Part shown: piece after piece, positions 46,701-59,800 of the stretch | Position numbering within the stretch: the stretch's first letter is position 1 | How the letters are laid out: every line of letters starts with the position of its first letter | Origin: Trachythela sp. YZ-2020 | Taxonomy: Eukaryota; Cnidaria; Anthozoa; Malacalcyonacea; Clavulariidae | Assembly: GCA_016169945.1 (NCBI GenBank) | Contig: JADLSH010000155.1 | Coordinates: forward strand, 2,239,501-2,303,500 | Length of the DNA: 64,000 bases | Direction: 5' to 3' | Position numbers and translations under genes: made by a program | Notes under the pieces: generated by a model | Seen by the model: only the letters and a program-made list of their open reading frames with translations | Told to the model about the DNA's origin: nothing | Databases searched by the model: none

Positions 46701-49700
46701 CAATAAGCCTGAACTCAAAATACACTTAAAACTAGCAGAAAATACTTTGCTGGTTGTGCCTAGACGTTTGGATAAATCGTTTCCGATTGTGTGTAGCGAC
46801 AAATGGGATTTCGAGTCCCGTTCGCACTCTCACCGCTTGAGTATTATCGAATAAAGTTGTTAAAAACAAAATAATTAAGGTATTTGTACGAATGTGAAAA
46901 ATACTTGTCGTTCCGGACCATATATAGGACGCAGACTACGAACCTTTGATGTACAAACCTCACGTTCAAAAATAATCTTTATAGTATGACATATTTGAAC
47001 ATGGGTAACTGAAACTTGAATATATCTTGATCATTTCGGATTTTTCTAGGATTGAGCTATATTAATTGCTGTATACTGTTGCAACGAACATAATATATCT
47101 TTAATAAAATTTCGAGTTTCTAGGGGTGTGCTACGATTGCTATTATTTTGCTGCATTCTATTAAAACCTCTCGAAAGCTGAACCACACAATGTGTGTTCG
47201 TGTGGGATGCTTGGAGCAGAAGTATGTCTGGCTTGTAAATTAATTTTCACGATGAGCTGTTCCTGTTCATTTGTCTGTCATCTTTTTTTCAAAGACAATG
47301 AACATATAATGATTGCGTAGCCAACAGCAAACAAAATGTGTTTGCTCTTGGTAAACTAACCCACTACGGTTAATGCATGTGTGTCTACAAACGGATGTCA
47401 AAAATTTGAGGAGGAGCTCTTAATAGATTATTGTACGCATTTTGCTTTCCTTGGATATAGAAGAGAAAGATATTTAAATTATCATTTTTTTCGGTTTATA
47501 TATTTGAGTTTGTTACTTACAGTATTAGAATAAATATAGGGTTAGAGTTTTCGCTTGGGTTAAACGAATCATAAGAAACCAAATGTGGTGCAGTTTCAAT
47601 AATAATTTATTGGCATCACATGCAAATGGTTACAGAAATGCAAACAGCATGGGTTCTGAGAGTTCTGATCCTGCATAGACTATTTAGGTTTAAGTAAAAT
47701 AATGATATAATGTAACTACACTTATCGGTCTTATATAAAGTATCAAGAAAGTTCACTTGCCGCAAATGCGCAAAATTCCTTAAATGCTCGACCTGGCCAC
47801 TGCCAGCTAGCCCAATTCAGTCAAAATATATTGTGTAATGGAAACTACTTATGGATAAGAACACAAAGTCAGATCAACTACCTTGGTACTTTGCCGTACT
47901 GTTATTCTCATTATTCTGCGATTGAGGCTGTTCTGCGAAAAATATTATCTTAAATTTATGACCGCGCTTTGCATATCATTAAAACGAGCTGTTCCTGTTC
48001 TTCACTCTTAATGACATTCATTATTGGACAAGGTACAGTTTTGTTTGTTTTTAGTAAACTAAGCTTATGTGTGAAAGTTTTTGTATTTATATAAACGGTT
48101 TTTTTTTTATATAAACATATTTTATTAATAATATAATGTGTTTGCCCCAAAAGCACAAATGGCTTATAAACGGTTTTTTTTTTATATAAACATATTTTAT
48201 TAATAATATAATGTGTTTGCCCCAAAAGCACAAATGGCTTATAAACGGTTTCCAAAGCTGTAGAGAAATAATTGAAATTGTGTACTAAAAAGGGATTAAT
48301 ACGTTGTTCGATTTTCTGTGACAACTACGGAAAGTAACTATAATATTATTATAGTATAATATAAATAATTATTCATTTAATGATATTCTGGCATTTTAAA
48401 CAGACGGTTGGCGGCAAACATAAGAAAAGAGTAGGGATATTAATTAAATTTTTTAATGGAAATATATTTGTCCTATTAGTCACATGCGCATTATACTATC
48501 CCTTGATGTATTTGGATTTCGTCAAGTACAGTCCATGCACAGGGCTTCAGAGTCCTGATGATGAGTGACTGCCCTGCGCTGCTATAATCCAATACAGATA
48601 GCATGTTAATTCAGAGGATCATCGCGAATGAAAAATATCCACAGATCGACTGGTCGAGTATCGTCAAGATTAGCATGCTAAGCACTGACATCGTATACCC
48701 AAAATAATAGACATAATGTATGTTTAAGTACAATAGTTTTCACGCACTAAACCAGGTGAATCTTTCAATATTTGCGGGATTTTCATTCATATACGGAAAT
48801 TGCGCATTCAAAATGCCGATCAAGCTAGCAATATTCAGTAAACTAAAAAAATGGAATCTTGACTGTCATTGTATGGTAAGGCATAATTGGGCATAAAGAT
48901 ATTAATTTAGTAGCAAAAGAATATATACATACGACATACGTGATTATATATACAATGTGAATTTACAATTTGTGAGGCATAGCATAGTTAAAAGTGTCGA
49001 AATAACTCCGCTTGTTGTATATTCGCGTTGTGTCCCCATTGTCGACTTTTATCCCCAAATCGGCTTTTATTCCCTTATCCGCATTTTATCCCCTATCTTC
49101 GCCGCGTTTTATCACCATACCAGCTCCGCCCGTCCGCTCACCGCCGCCCGTCCGCCCATTCGCTTCTACGCTGGTTGGTGGTGAGCTGTTCCTGTGCTTT
49201 AGTCTGCCATTCTGTGCATGCGAGAGAAGGAACAGGGTTTTTGCGCTGTTGTCAAAGTAACTCGCATTACGATGAATGCTTTTGTAAACATAAACGGATG
49301 CCAACGCTGTTGGGGAGGTACTCAAGTTGTGTATACAAAAGATAAAAATTTTTTATAGATCCTGCAAGCACTTTACTTTCCTCGAGTATAGAAGATAAAT
49401 ATATTTCAAATATATTGCTTGTTGTCATTCTATACAGTGTTATGGTTAGATTTAGGGTTAGACGGTTTTCGTTTGGATATGTTTAACAAATCATATAAGA
49501 AAGCAAATCTGTGACGTTATCTATACGGGAATTGTTTTTCTTCTGTCAGAAGTATCACCCAAACTACCCGCCAAAAATATTAGCGACAATAGAAATTAAT
49601 TCATCCATGATCCATCTCAAGAATGTTCTTGCATTTCAATAAAGGTGGCGGTTACCATTAACCGTATAATTGTATGAATTAAACTTTCGGTGTTAAAGTT

Positions 49701-50539
49701 CATTGATATTAGCATGACTAGAAGAATTACAGCACTCTTGAGTTTGATCTTGTACAGATTACTTATAAGTTAACGAAATCTACAAATTCTCGACCCTCTG
49801 TAGCCCTTCATACAATGTTGAGTAGCTACATTATGACATTCATGCTATGTTAATTTATGTACAACCTTGTTTTGGGATTTGAAGGGGGAGGGGGAATAAC
49901 GCTTGATCTACAAAATATTCAATGATAAGCAACTAAAGATGCAAAATCCATACGTGCCCCAACTACCTCTGGAACTGATTATGGGTTTTGCTTAATTTCT
50001 ATTACTCACTGGTTAGCAGTTATTGAGATGAGCTGTTTCTGTTTTTCGCTCTGTCATTCATTATGGGACAAGGTACAGTTTTGTTTGCTTTTGGTAAACT
50101 AATCTAACTTTGTGTTTACTAGCCAAGCTCAGATAACTAAAGCTGTCGAGAATGCATTCAAATTGCGCAACAAGATTAAAACTCTGCTAGTCCTACCTCA
50201 TGTGTTTGAATTTTGTCACATACACTCCATGAACAGCACTCGAGTCCTGATGATGAGGCATGCGCTGCACAAAGTTTCAAAATTAGTATGCTAAACACTG
50301 ACACCGAGCGTATTCCCAAATAGATGCAGGCTTGTATGTTTAACTACAGCAGTTTCGCGCAGTTTACAAGTTGAATCTTTCAATACTGACTTTGCGGTTT
50401 TTAATTCTTTTTCTTGCAATTGTACACAGTAAACTAACTGAGGGAATCCGATACCATTAAACGATTATAAGGCTTAACATATTAATTCAGTAGCAAGAGG
50501 ATATATACATACGGCATACGTATCATACACGGTGCATGG
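46701..50539 (+). repeat. Segmental duplication, copy A
   Basis: From CAATAAGCCTGAACTCAAAA to CATACACGGTGCATGG this matches copy B (52078-56547) in the same orientation at high identity, interrupted by indels. It contains four sub-units marked by GAGCTGTTYCTGT (47254, 47996, 49183, 50029). Short ORFs such as 48380-48568 and 50112-50294 are conserved between copies only as part of the DNA repeat and show no known domain. A TTAGGG-like stretch occurs in sub-units 1 and 3. Confidence 0.9.
48090..48249. repeat. 75-bp tandem repeat, copy A only
   Basis: Two complete 75-bp units starting TATAAACGGTTTTTTTTT at 48090 and 48165, with a third start at 48240. Copy B has a single TATGAACGGTTACAAAGC here, so the expansion is private to copy A. 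Confidence 0.85.
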
Positions 50540-51367
50540 TTCTCATTTTCTGCCTCAACAGGCGGTCAATGTTACTTTGTGCCACAACTGGCTCTGCCAC
50601 AATGGGCAGATCAATAATATTTTGTGCCTCAATACGCTCCACCACAATGGGCAGATCAGTTCTATTCTGTGCCTCAACAGGCTCTATCACAATGAGCTAT
50701 TCCATTTAAAATCTGTAACCCCCCCCTCCCCCTATCGAGGACAGGGGTTTTTCTATAACCCTGAATAATTCCTGACTTTTAACAGCCCACCTGAGGAATT
50801 TTGTATTTACGACACCTACGCCTGAAGAATTCCTGTCTTACAGCTATTACCCCTGAAGAATTTGACTGCAACCTCCTGAAGAATTCAATTTTTTTACTCA
50901 ACCCTGAAGAATTCCAAGCCTAAATAGTCACACCCCTGAAGAATTCCACGGCAAAATGGCCCCTTACCCCTGAAGAATTCCAGGGTCCTCGATATAAGGG
51001 GGGTACGGTATTAAATGGAATAGCCCAATGTGTAGATCAATGTTTCTTTCTGCCACAATGGGCAGATCAATATTTTGTGCCTCAATGGGCTCTACCACAA
51101 CAGGTAGATTGATATTTTGTGCTACGATCACAGGTACGGGCTCTATGACTACAGCTAGATCACTATTTGTCACCGTCATAGATGGGGTTGTTTTTGCCTG
51201 CACAGGCGATATATTAACTGTGTCGATCACAGACCGGCATACGACATATCTTGTAAGAAAGCATGTTTGAGCCCGTTGAGGCACAAAATATTATTGATCT
51301 GCCCATTGTGGCAGGGCCAGTTGTGGACAAAGTAACATTCATCCGCCTGTTGAGGCAGAAAATGAAA
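50537..51367. mobile_element. Inverted-repeat element at the junction of the two duplicate copies
   Basis: The first about 98 bp (TCATTTTCTGCCTCAACAGG onward) recur inverted at 51270-51367. Inside, TGTGCCTCAA-GGGCTCTACCACAA-GGCAGATCAATATT units of about 45 bp repeat. On the minus strand they spell degenerate EAQNIDLPIVVEP repeats (ORF 50964-51284). Whether that was ever protein-coding is unclear. The left edge coincides with the end of copy A. Confidence 0.7.
50755..50990. repeat. CCCTGAAGAATTCC interspersed repeat, about eight copies
   Basis: The 14-mer CCCTGAAGAATTCC (with variants) recurs at about 25-40-bp intervals, separated by unrelated short spacers. It lies in the middle of the junction element. 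Confidence 0.85.
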
Positions 51368-52077
51368 ACCAAATTTGGTTGATAAATTATGGTATATTTA
51401 CTTGTTAAGGTTGTGACAAACTTACAAAAAATATGGATATATTACATCATCTGTAAGGGCCTAATGAGATGGAATTATCATCGTACATGAATTAATTAAC
51501 CTCCACGGCCCACGGGTAGATTAATATTATTTGTCATCGTACATGAATTATAAACACTAACTATTGTTGGTAAGTTATCTATAGACAAATACACCAGGAT
51601 CTACACCAGGATCTAGGACTAATAAGCCATTACTCAGAGCCTTTAAATACATTTTGTCTCCTTGTATTAAGACATTATTAAATGTTGTTTTAGACCACGC
51701 GGACAATGGAATATTTCGTGCTGAAAGAAGCGCCGATAAACTCGTAAAAGCACATTGCTTTCCTCTAGAATGAACACTAAACAGTTCATCGCCTTGACGA
51801 ATATCGGCAGAAAGAAATAAAGCCATACTTACCTGTATTTCTTTGGGAAATGTTTGTATATTTTGCATCTAGTCAGATCCAGAAATACAATATTTTCTCG
51901 CCCTCTCCCCCCATTTTAAAAATTCTCCTTGAGCTCGACTTTCTGCCCGGAATTGCGGACAGACACCCGGACACATTCGATCGAGATCTTGCCAATATAT
52001 ATGTCGCGCGAAAGACTGGGTCAAGTGAACTCTGGCGAAACAAAAGGGCGTCAAGAATAGGGAGCTGCCTACGGCAG
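51368..52077. other. Non-coding spacer between duplicate copies
   Basis: No gene recognised. The word CATCGTACATGAATTA is repeated at 51478-51493 and 51535-51550. Short ORFs lack motifs. Confidence 0.4.
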
Positions 52078-55000
52078 CAATAAGCCTGAACTCAAAATAC
52101 AAATCGTTTCCGATTGTGTGTAACGACAAACCGTTAAAATATTTGTACGAATTGAAAAATACTTGTCGTCCCGAACCATAAATAGGACGCAGACTACGAA
52201 CATTTGATGTAAAAACCTCACGTTCAGAAGTCATATTTTATAGTATGACATATTTGAACATGGGTAACTGACACTTGAATACATCTTCATCATTTCGGAT
52301 TTTCTAGGATTGAGCTATTAATTGCTGTATACTGTTGCAACGAGCATAATATATCTTAAATAAAATTTCGAGTTTCTAGGGTTGTACTACAATTGCTACT
52401 ATTTTGCTGCATACTATTAAAACCTCTCGTATACGCTGAACCACAGAATGCGTGTTCGCGTGGGATGCTGGGCCGGGAGATGCCTCTCTTGTAAATTAAT
52501 TTTCACGATGAGCTGTTCCTGTTCATTCGTCTGTCATATTTTTTTCAAAGACAAGGAACAGATAATGATTTCGTAACCAACAGCAAACAAAATGTGTTTG
52601 CTGTTGGTAAACTAACCCATTACGGTTAATGTATTTGTGTTTACAAGCGGATGTAAAAAATTTGAAGAGGCACTCAGGTTGTGTACAAAAGATAATAACT
52701 CTTTATAGATTCTTGCACGTATTTTGCTTTCCTTGGGTATAGAAGAGAAACTGGATATTTTAATCACCAAATTGTTCGGTTTATATATTTGAGTTGGTTA
52801 CTTATAGTGTTAGGGTTAGATAAAGGGGTTAGAGTTTTCGCTTGGGTTAAACGAATCATAAGAAACCAAATATGGCTGTGACGTAGGTAGTCAGAGATGT
52901 AAAACATTTTCAACCTTCCTTCGGGTAGGATTTTGAGTTTTCCCAACCTTCCTCAAAATAACTGGAAATTTTCCAATACTAGCCTGACTAGTCTGGCACT
53001 TACTGCTTTGCAATATTTTATTCAGTGTTTCACATTCAGCCTTCCTCAATGCCAGTAAACCTTCGTCACGAGTGGTGCAGCACGGATACTCGCAGGTTTT
53101 TGCAACTCTGGTCTGCGGCAATTTTTTATATTTTATTTATTTATTTTACAAGCTTTGTCATAAATGACTGGTGATCCCTACAGGGCTTAATTGGTGGTAA
53201 GCAATTATAGGTTCTGGGAGTTCTATTTAAAAAAACTATTTTGAAAAGTTAAAGTGTTTACTCTTGGAACGTAAATATTGGGATCATCTGACTTCATGGC
53301 TTTGAAAAAATACACCAAATCCAGGTACTCATGCCAGTAACACAAAGGAAGTAACCCTGTTATTAGCAGCCGGTCTTTCTAACAGGTTTCAGATCGAAAC
53401 GGTAGGGACAAGATAAATCTGGTTGCACGTCGTTGAACTTTCTCGATAGCAAGGTTATGTAAGACATAATGTGGTGACCAGACTTGTGAGCTGTACGCGA
53501 AGTGACTTCGAACTAACGTTTTATAAAGTGAAGCGCGTATACAGGGATCATGTCGATGGAAGATCTTCTTACAAACCCCAGCGTTCTGTTGGCTTTCGCA
53601 CATGCATACATCGGCAACTTGCTGGCTCCATTTGAGATCCGCAGTGATCAAAACGCCGAGATCTTTTCGCACAGCCTTTCTGATAAGCGAAGTGTTGGTA
53701 TGATCATCTTTGGTCAAGTGATAGAATGACTGCACGGAATTCTCATTTCTTGTCACCATGAGAACACCACATTTGGACTGGTTTAGGGTCATACGCCACA
53801 TCCGATACCACTGGTTGATTTTATCAAAATCGCATTTATCTTCTACCCGAGGATTTACTTGAACCACCAAAAAAGAATAAAGACAATATATTTATTGCAT
53901 TTTACTGATTTTTTTGTGGTACAAGTTCAATAATAAGTTATTAGCATCACATGCAAATATTTACAGCACTTCACACAGCAAGGGTTCTGAGAGTTCTGAT
54001 CTTGCACAGATTAATTAGGTTTATGTCAAATAATGATATAATCGGGAAACTACAATTATTGGTTTTAAAAGTATCAAGAAAGTTCACTTGCCACAAATGC
54101 GCAAAATTCTATAAATGCTCGACCTGGCCCACTGCCAGCTAGCCCAATTCAGTCAAAATATATTGTGTAATGGAAACTACTTATTGATAAGAACACAAAG
54201 TCAGATCAACTACCTTGATACTTTGCCGTACTGTTATTCTCATTATTCTGCGATTGAGGCTGTTCTGCGAAAAATATCATCTTAAATTTATGACCGCGCT
54301 TTGCATATCATTAAAACGAGCTGTTCTTGTTCTTACAGTTTTGTTTGTTTTTAGTAAACGAAGCTTATATGTGTAAAAGTTTTTGTATTTATATGAACGG
54401 TTACAAAGCTGTTGAGAAATCATTGAAATTGTGTACTAAAAAGGATTAATACGTTTTTGTGGATTATACGTTCCATTTTCTGTGACAACTACGGAAAGTA
54501 ACTATAATATTATTATAGTATAATAGAACTAATTATTTCATTTAATGATATTCTTGCATTTTAAACAGACGGATGGCGGCAAACATAAGAAAAGAGTAGG
54601 GATATTAATTAAATTTTTCAATGGAAATATATTTGTCCTATTAGTCACATGCGCATTATACTATCCCTTGATGTATTTGGATTTCGTCAAGTACAGTCCA
54701 TGCACAGGGCTTCAGAGTCCTGATGATGAGTGACTGCCCTGCGCTGCTATAATCCAATACAGATAGCATGTTAATTCAGAAGATCATTGCGAATGAAAAA
54801 TATCCACAGATCGACTGGTCGAGTATCGTCAAGATTAGCATGCTAAGCACTGACATCGTATACACAAAATAATAGACATAATGTATGTTTAAGTACAATA
54901 GTTTTCACGCACTAAACCAGGTGAATCTTTCAATATTTGCGGTATTTTAATTCATATACGGAAATTGCGCATTCAAAATGCCGATCAAGCTAGCAATATT

Positions 55001-56547
55001 CAGTAAACTAAAAATATGGAATCTTGACTGTCATTGTATGGGAAAGCATAATTGGGCTTAAATATATTAATTTAGTAGCAAGAGGGTATATATACATACG
55101 ACATACGTGATTATATATACAGTGTGAATTTACAATGTATGAGGCATAGCATAGTTAAAAGTGTCGAAATGACTCCGCTTGTTGTATATTCGCGTTGTGT
55201 CCCCATTGTCGGCATTTACCCCCAAATCGGCTTTTCATCCCATATCCGCATTTTATCCCCCTATCTACTCCGCGTTTTATCACATACCAGCTCCGCCCTT
55301 CCCCTCACCTCTGTCCGTCCGCCCGGCCGCCCATTCGCATCCTGCACTGGTTGGGGTGAGCTATTCCTGTGCTTTAGAGTTTTTTGCTCTTGTCAAAGTA
55401 ACTCGCATTGCGATGAATGCTTTTGTAAACACAAACGGATGCCAACGCTGTTGGGGAGGTACTCAAGTTGTGTATACAAAAGATAAAAATATTTTATAGA
55501 TCCTGCAAGCACTTTGCTTTCCTCGGGTATAGAAGAAAAATATATTTCAACCATTTAATTTTTTTATTTAAAATTTTGAGTTTGCTTGTTGTTATTCTAT
55601 ACAGTGTTACGGTTAGATTTAGGGTTAGACGGTTTTCGTTTGGATATGTTTAACAAATCATATAAGAAAGCAAATCTGTGACGTTATCTATACGGGAATT
55701 GTTTTTCTTCTCCCAGAGGTATGAGGTATCACCCAAACTACCGCAAAAAATATTAGCGACAATAGAACTGAATTCATCCATCTCAAGAATGTTCTTGCAT
55801 TTCAATAAAAGTGGCGGTTAATGGAGAAAGAAATAATTGTATGAAGTACATTATGACATTCATGCTATATTAATTTATGTACAACGTTGTTTTGGGATTT
55901 GAAGGGGGAGGGGGAATAACGCTTGATCTACAAAATATTCAATGATAAGCAACTAAAGATGCAAAATCCATACGTGCCCCAACTGATTATGGGCTTTGCT
56001 TAATTTCTATTATTCACTGGCTAGCAGTTATTGAGATGAGCTGTTTCTGTTTTTCGCTCTGTCATTCATTATTGGACAAAGTACAGTTTTGTTTGCTTTT
56101 GGTAAACTAATCCAACTTAGTGTTTACTAGCCAAGCTGAGATAACTAAAGCTGTCAAGAATGCATTCAAATTGCGCAAAAAGATTAAAACTCTGCTAGTC
56201 CTACCTCATGTGTTTGAATTTTGTCACATACACTCCATGAACAGCACTCGAGTCCTGATGATGAGGCATGCGCAGCACAAATTTTCAAAATTAGTATGCT
56301 AAACACTGACACTGAGCGTATTCCCAAATAAATGCAGGCTTGTATGTTTAACTGCAGTAGTTTCGCGCAGTTAACCAGTTGAATCTTTCAATACTGACTT
56401 TGCGGTGTTTAATTCTTTTTCTTGCAATTGTACACAGTAAACTAACTGAGGGAATCCGATACCATTAAACGATTATGAGGCTTAACATATTAATTCAGTA
56501 GCAAGAGGATATATACATACGACATACGTATCATACACGGTGCATGG
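52078..56547 (+). repeat. Segmental duplication, copy B
   Basis: Direct repeat of 46701-50539. It contains sub-unit markers at about 52508, 54317, 55357 and 56037. Relative to copy A it has an extra about 1.04-kb segment (52875-53917) and lacks several shorter stretches. It ends 229 bp before the ATG of the lectin-ZP gene. Confidence 0.9.
52875..53917 (-). mobile_element. LINE-containing insertion private to copy B
   Basis: Copy A runs directly from ATAAGAAACCAAAT to GTTTCAATAATAA; copy B has about 1.04 kb between these points. On the minus strand 53870-53379 encodes the C-terminal RT thumb of a CR1-like LINE (WRMTLNQSKCGVLMV, KDLGVLITADLKWSQQ, SQVWSPHY, KVQRRATRFI). An (AAATA)n-like tail lies at about 53121-53145. 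The remaining 52875-53120 is unassigned. Strongly 5'-truncated. Confidence 0.8.
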
Positions 56548-56775
56548 ATTTACCATTGATAAGCTATAGAATAATAAATTCTACACCAACTTCCGCTAAG
56601 GATGTATTTCCTTTTATTAATATTCAACCAGTTTCAGCACTTAGCTTATAGATGAGTTACATCCTCGCCACAACAGTGGCTTGTATATCATTTTGGATTC
56701 GACATTCGTCTAGCAAACATATCGTGTCGTTGCGTGTTTAGAAAAATTCGTGGTTTATACGAAACAGAGAAGAAG

Positions 56776-56830
56776 ATGTTAAAAATAATCGTTGTTTCTC
56801 TTTTCCTAATTCTCGCCTTCAGTGCCAAAG
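56776..56830 (+). CDS. Lectin-ZP gene exon 1: signal peptide
   Basis: The ATG opens MLKIIVVSLFLILAFSAK, a classical signal peptide, and ends at CCAAAG/GTAAAC in phase 1. The G joins AA of the next exon to give Glu. No competing upstream in-frame ATG is needed. Confidence 0.8.
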
Positions 56831-59800
56831 GTAAACTAAAGATAGACAAGCATTTTCCTTAGTTTTTCTTGCCAGAGTTTGATTTTTGACTTATTTGCAA
56901 GCAAACGTTTGTGATTAGCTATCTCAAAGCCCCAATGCATATCATTTTCCACCAGGTAATTTTGCCCAAATGTTGGAGTAAATAAGATCGACGAGGAGCA
57001 AAACTCGATTTAGGTGATTTTTGTGAGACGTAAAGTAACATACTGTCTTTTTCCCTATTTTGGGTTAGATACTTGTGTTTCGTCCACAATATATAGGGTT
57101 TGGGTGAAAATCGAAGAGAACTACTGTATATTCGTGCGCGAATAGAAACATGAGGATGTTACCCATTTTCCCGACCAACGCGAAGAAAACTGTAAAGAAG
57201 TCCTAATTCCTCGCAATCTTTTGTTAAACTTTTGTGTTTGACTGAATATTTTCTGCATGCAAAAACCTAAATTACTGACCAGACTGCATGTTGCTGAATG
57301 ACAAGAACAGCACTGATACTATAGAGTATAAATTGACTATGGAAAATTGAAATCGACATGTATACTCTGGGAACTCTATAAACTGGTATTATAGTGAAGC
57401 TATTTTGATGCAAGTTGAACTAATCGATATCAACTTTCCAATTGTTTGATTAATTTAGCTGCTGATTTTTTTTATCTATTTTCATATTTTTCCGCAGAAG
57501 CACATGCAGATCAAAACGCTTGTCCAGCTGGTTGGATGAATCTTGTTTCATCATGTTACTACTTCAGTACCTACAAGACTACGTGGTTTAAAGCAAGATC
57601 AGCCTGTCAAAAGCTTGGAGGAGACTTGGTTGTTCCTATGAACAATAAGGAGAATTATGCTATCTGGAACATTGCCAAACAAAAAGGTCTGTCTCATCCT
57701 TATATAGGTTTGGTGAGGCATAGGGACAAAAAGTTTTATACAATTCGCGGAGTGAAGCCATCTTATACAAATTGGGAATCTGGGCAGCCAGATAGTCCCA
57801 ACAGGGAGCATTGTGGGGATTTTCATTTCAATAATGGAAAATGGAATGATATTACGTGCTCCAGTCAGTACCACTTTATTTGCCAAGAACCAGTCATTAA
57901 ACGTAAGTAGAACATTTTTCAAGTAAAGCACTATGTATTGGTAAATAAGTTTGCCTTTCAAAATTTTGCATTGCATTCTTAATCAAGATGTATTAAAGCG
58001 AGAAATTGGTAAGGACAATAGTATACAGGGTGTATCGAAAGGGCGTAGCCATTCAGCTTTCGAACGGTGGATTTCGTTTCAAATTTTAATGATTGATTTG
58101 CGAATAATAATATTTTAAGCGACTGTGATTGGAGAATCTAAAATTTGAGATGCGGTAATAATTGATACTAATAATTTTTTATCAACAAAGCGATAAAATT
58201 AAACATTTTTGTATAGGATCGGATCATCAAAACCAAACAACTATGGTTTTCCTTGCACTACTTTGAGTTCGTTTACAAGCTTTACATGCTTTAAAGGTGG
58301 TTTAAAGGTGGTTTAAGCCTAGGTTTAAGCATGAACCAACTTTCCAATTTATGTTTACATTGCCATGCGATCGTCGGCGTTTGTGTCGACGATAGACGTA
58401 AAATTGTTTTCCGGTAATTTGTGGATTGGATTTAGGAGTATATCAATAAATAAAACTATCAAATATCTTGTAAAAAGTTATTAAATTATTCTTAATCCTT
58501 TTTCTCGTGTGGCAAGGACAATATTGAAGTTTAAAGAACAAAATTCAGGAATTGACACGATATGTCGCCGTTTCCCAGACCGCAGTTCCTGCGCGGTTTC
58601 ACAATGCATTTTGGGGTCGCCAGGGGGCAAATAAACATTCTCGAATAGTGCAAAATATATAAATTTTCATATAATTCAACGTTTTGCAGGGAAATTTACT
58701 TTAAAATCTCATAAATATCTATGAAAATGGCTTGTACTCCGACTGGGAGACGTGAAATAAAGGTCCGCGGGATGGAAAATGTTTTTACCGAGTTGAAGTG
58801 ATCGATATTTTTGGTTGTGCGATTGTAGTTCAGTACACTATAATCTGTAGTCTATACTATAGCTTATACAGTATAATTTATTCGATCACGAGCCAGAAGT
58901 GGATGAACTCGAGCCATGACGTTAACTTGCCTGTGATTTTAACTTGCAAGACAAAACTGAACAGACAAAAGCGCAAATCTAAAGCAAGTTAACCTGAGCT
59001 TAAAGTCCGCACTTGTAATAAATAGATGACCTGAATTTCACCAACTTCTGGCCCGTGATCGATAAGTTATATAGCGCGCGAACAGGGAAACGGCAATACA
59101 TACATTGTATAGCGCGGCATCTAAAACTGATGTTCTAAGTAAAGCAAGCAACCTGAGCTAAAAGTCTGTACTTCGGAGAATAACAGATGACTCGAATTTC
59201 ACCAACTTCTGGGTCAGATCGATAAGCTATAGTTATATAGTGCAGGAACAGGGCAAATACATACATTGCAGAAGAGGTGGCATCTAGTAAAAAGCAAGCA
59301 ACCTGAGCTAAAAGTCTGTACTTCGAGAATAACAGATGACTCGAATTTCACCAACTTCTGGCTCGTGATCGATAAGTTATATAGTGCGCGAACAGGGAAA
59401 CGGCAACACATACATTGCATAGTTATGCGGCATCTAAAACTGATGTTCTACACAAATTTTCTTGTTCAGTTTTTACTTGCACGGAGGACACCATGCAATG
59501 ACGACTTGTTCGAAAGAGAAAAGAACAAGCTTTAAAATAAGACTTAAATCACGTAATATATGGTCCAGCATTCCGAAAATTATTAAGTATAAAAGATGGA
59601 CCCCGTTCTTTTTATACACCCTGAACAAATACCTTCCATTAGTAAAACCCTTACGTATCATACACCTAGCCTCCTCCGCAGGCATCTCTCGAATCCCCGG
59701 GGTAGGTACGCGTCAGGTAGTAATTTTTTTTTCCAGCAAATAATTTCTGCCCGCCAATTTTAAGGCGATGCCTGCGGAGGAGGCTATCATACACCATTAT

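Noticed and set aside
48380..48568. Conserved 62-codon ORF in both duplicate copies (also 54545-54733)
   Set aside because: Conservation reflects the recent DNA duplication. No domain, and no excess of silent changes could be judged from two copies.
48540..48700. C/D-box snoRNA candidates (CTGATGATGAG followed by CTGA)
   Set aside because: The box C-like word and a CTGA occur in sub-units 2 and 4, but spacing differs by about 90 nt between them and no terminal stem is convincing.
49430..49470. Interstitial telomere repeat (TTAGGG)
   Set aside because: Only two imperfect TTAGGG-like words per sub-unit; no array.
50964..51284. 106-codon minus-strand ORF with EAQNIDLPIVVEP repeats as a gene
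   Set aside because: Repeats continue outside the frame with stops and are explained by the 45-bp DNA repeat.
52891..53121. 76-codon minus-strand ORF with CEYPCC and LRKAECETLNKIL
   Set aside because: No recognised domain and adjacent to a LINE tail inside the copy-B insertion; support is too weak for a gene.
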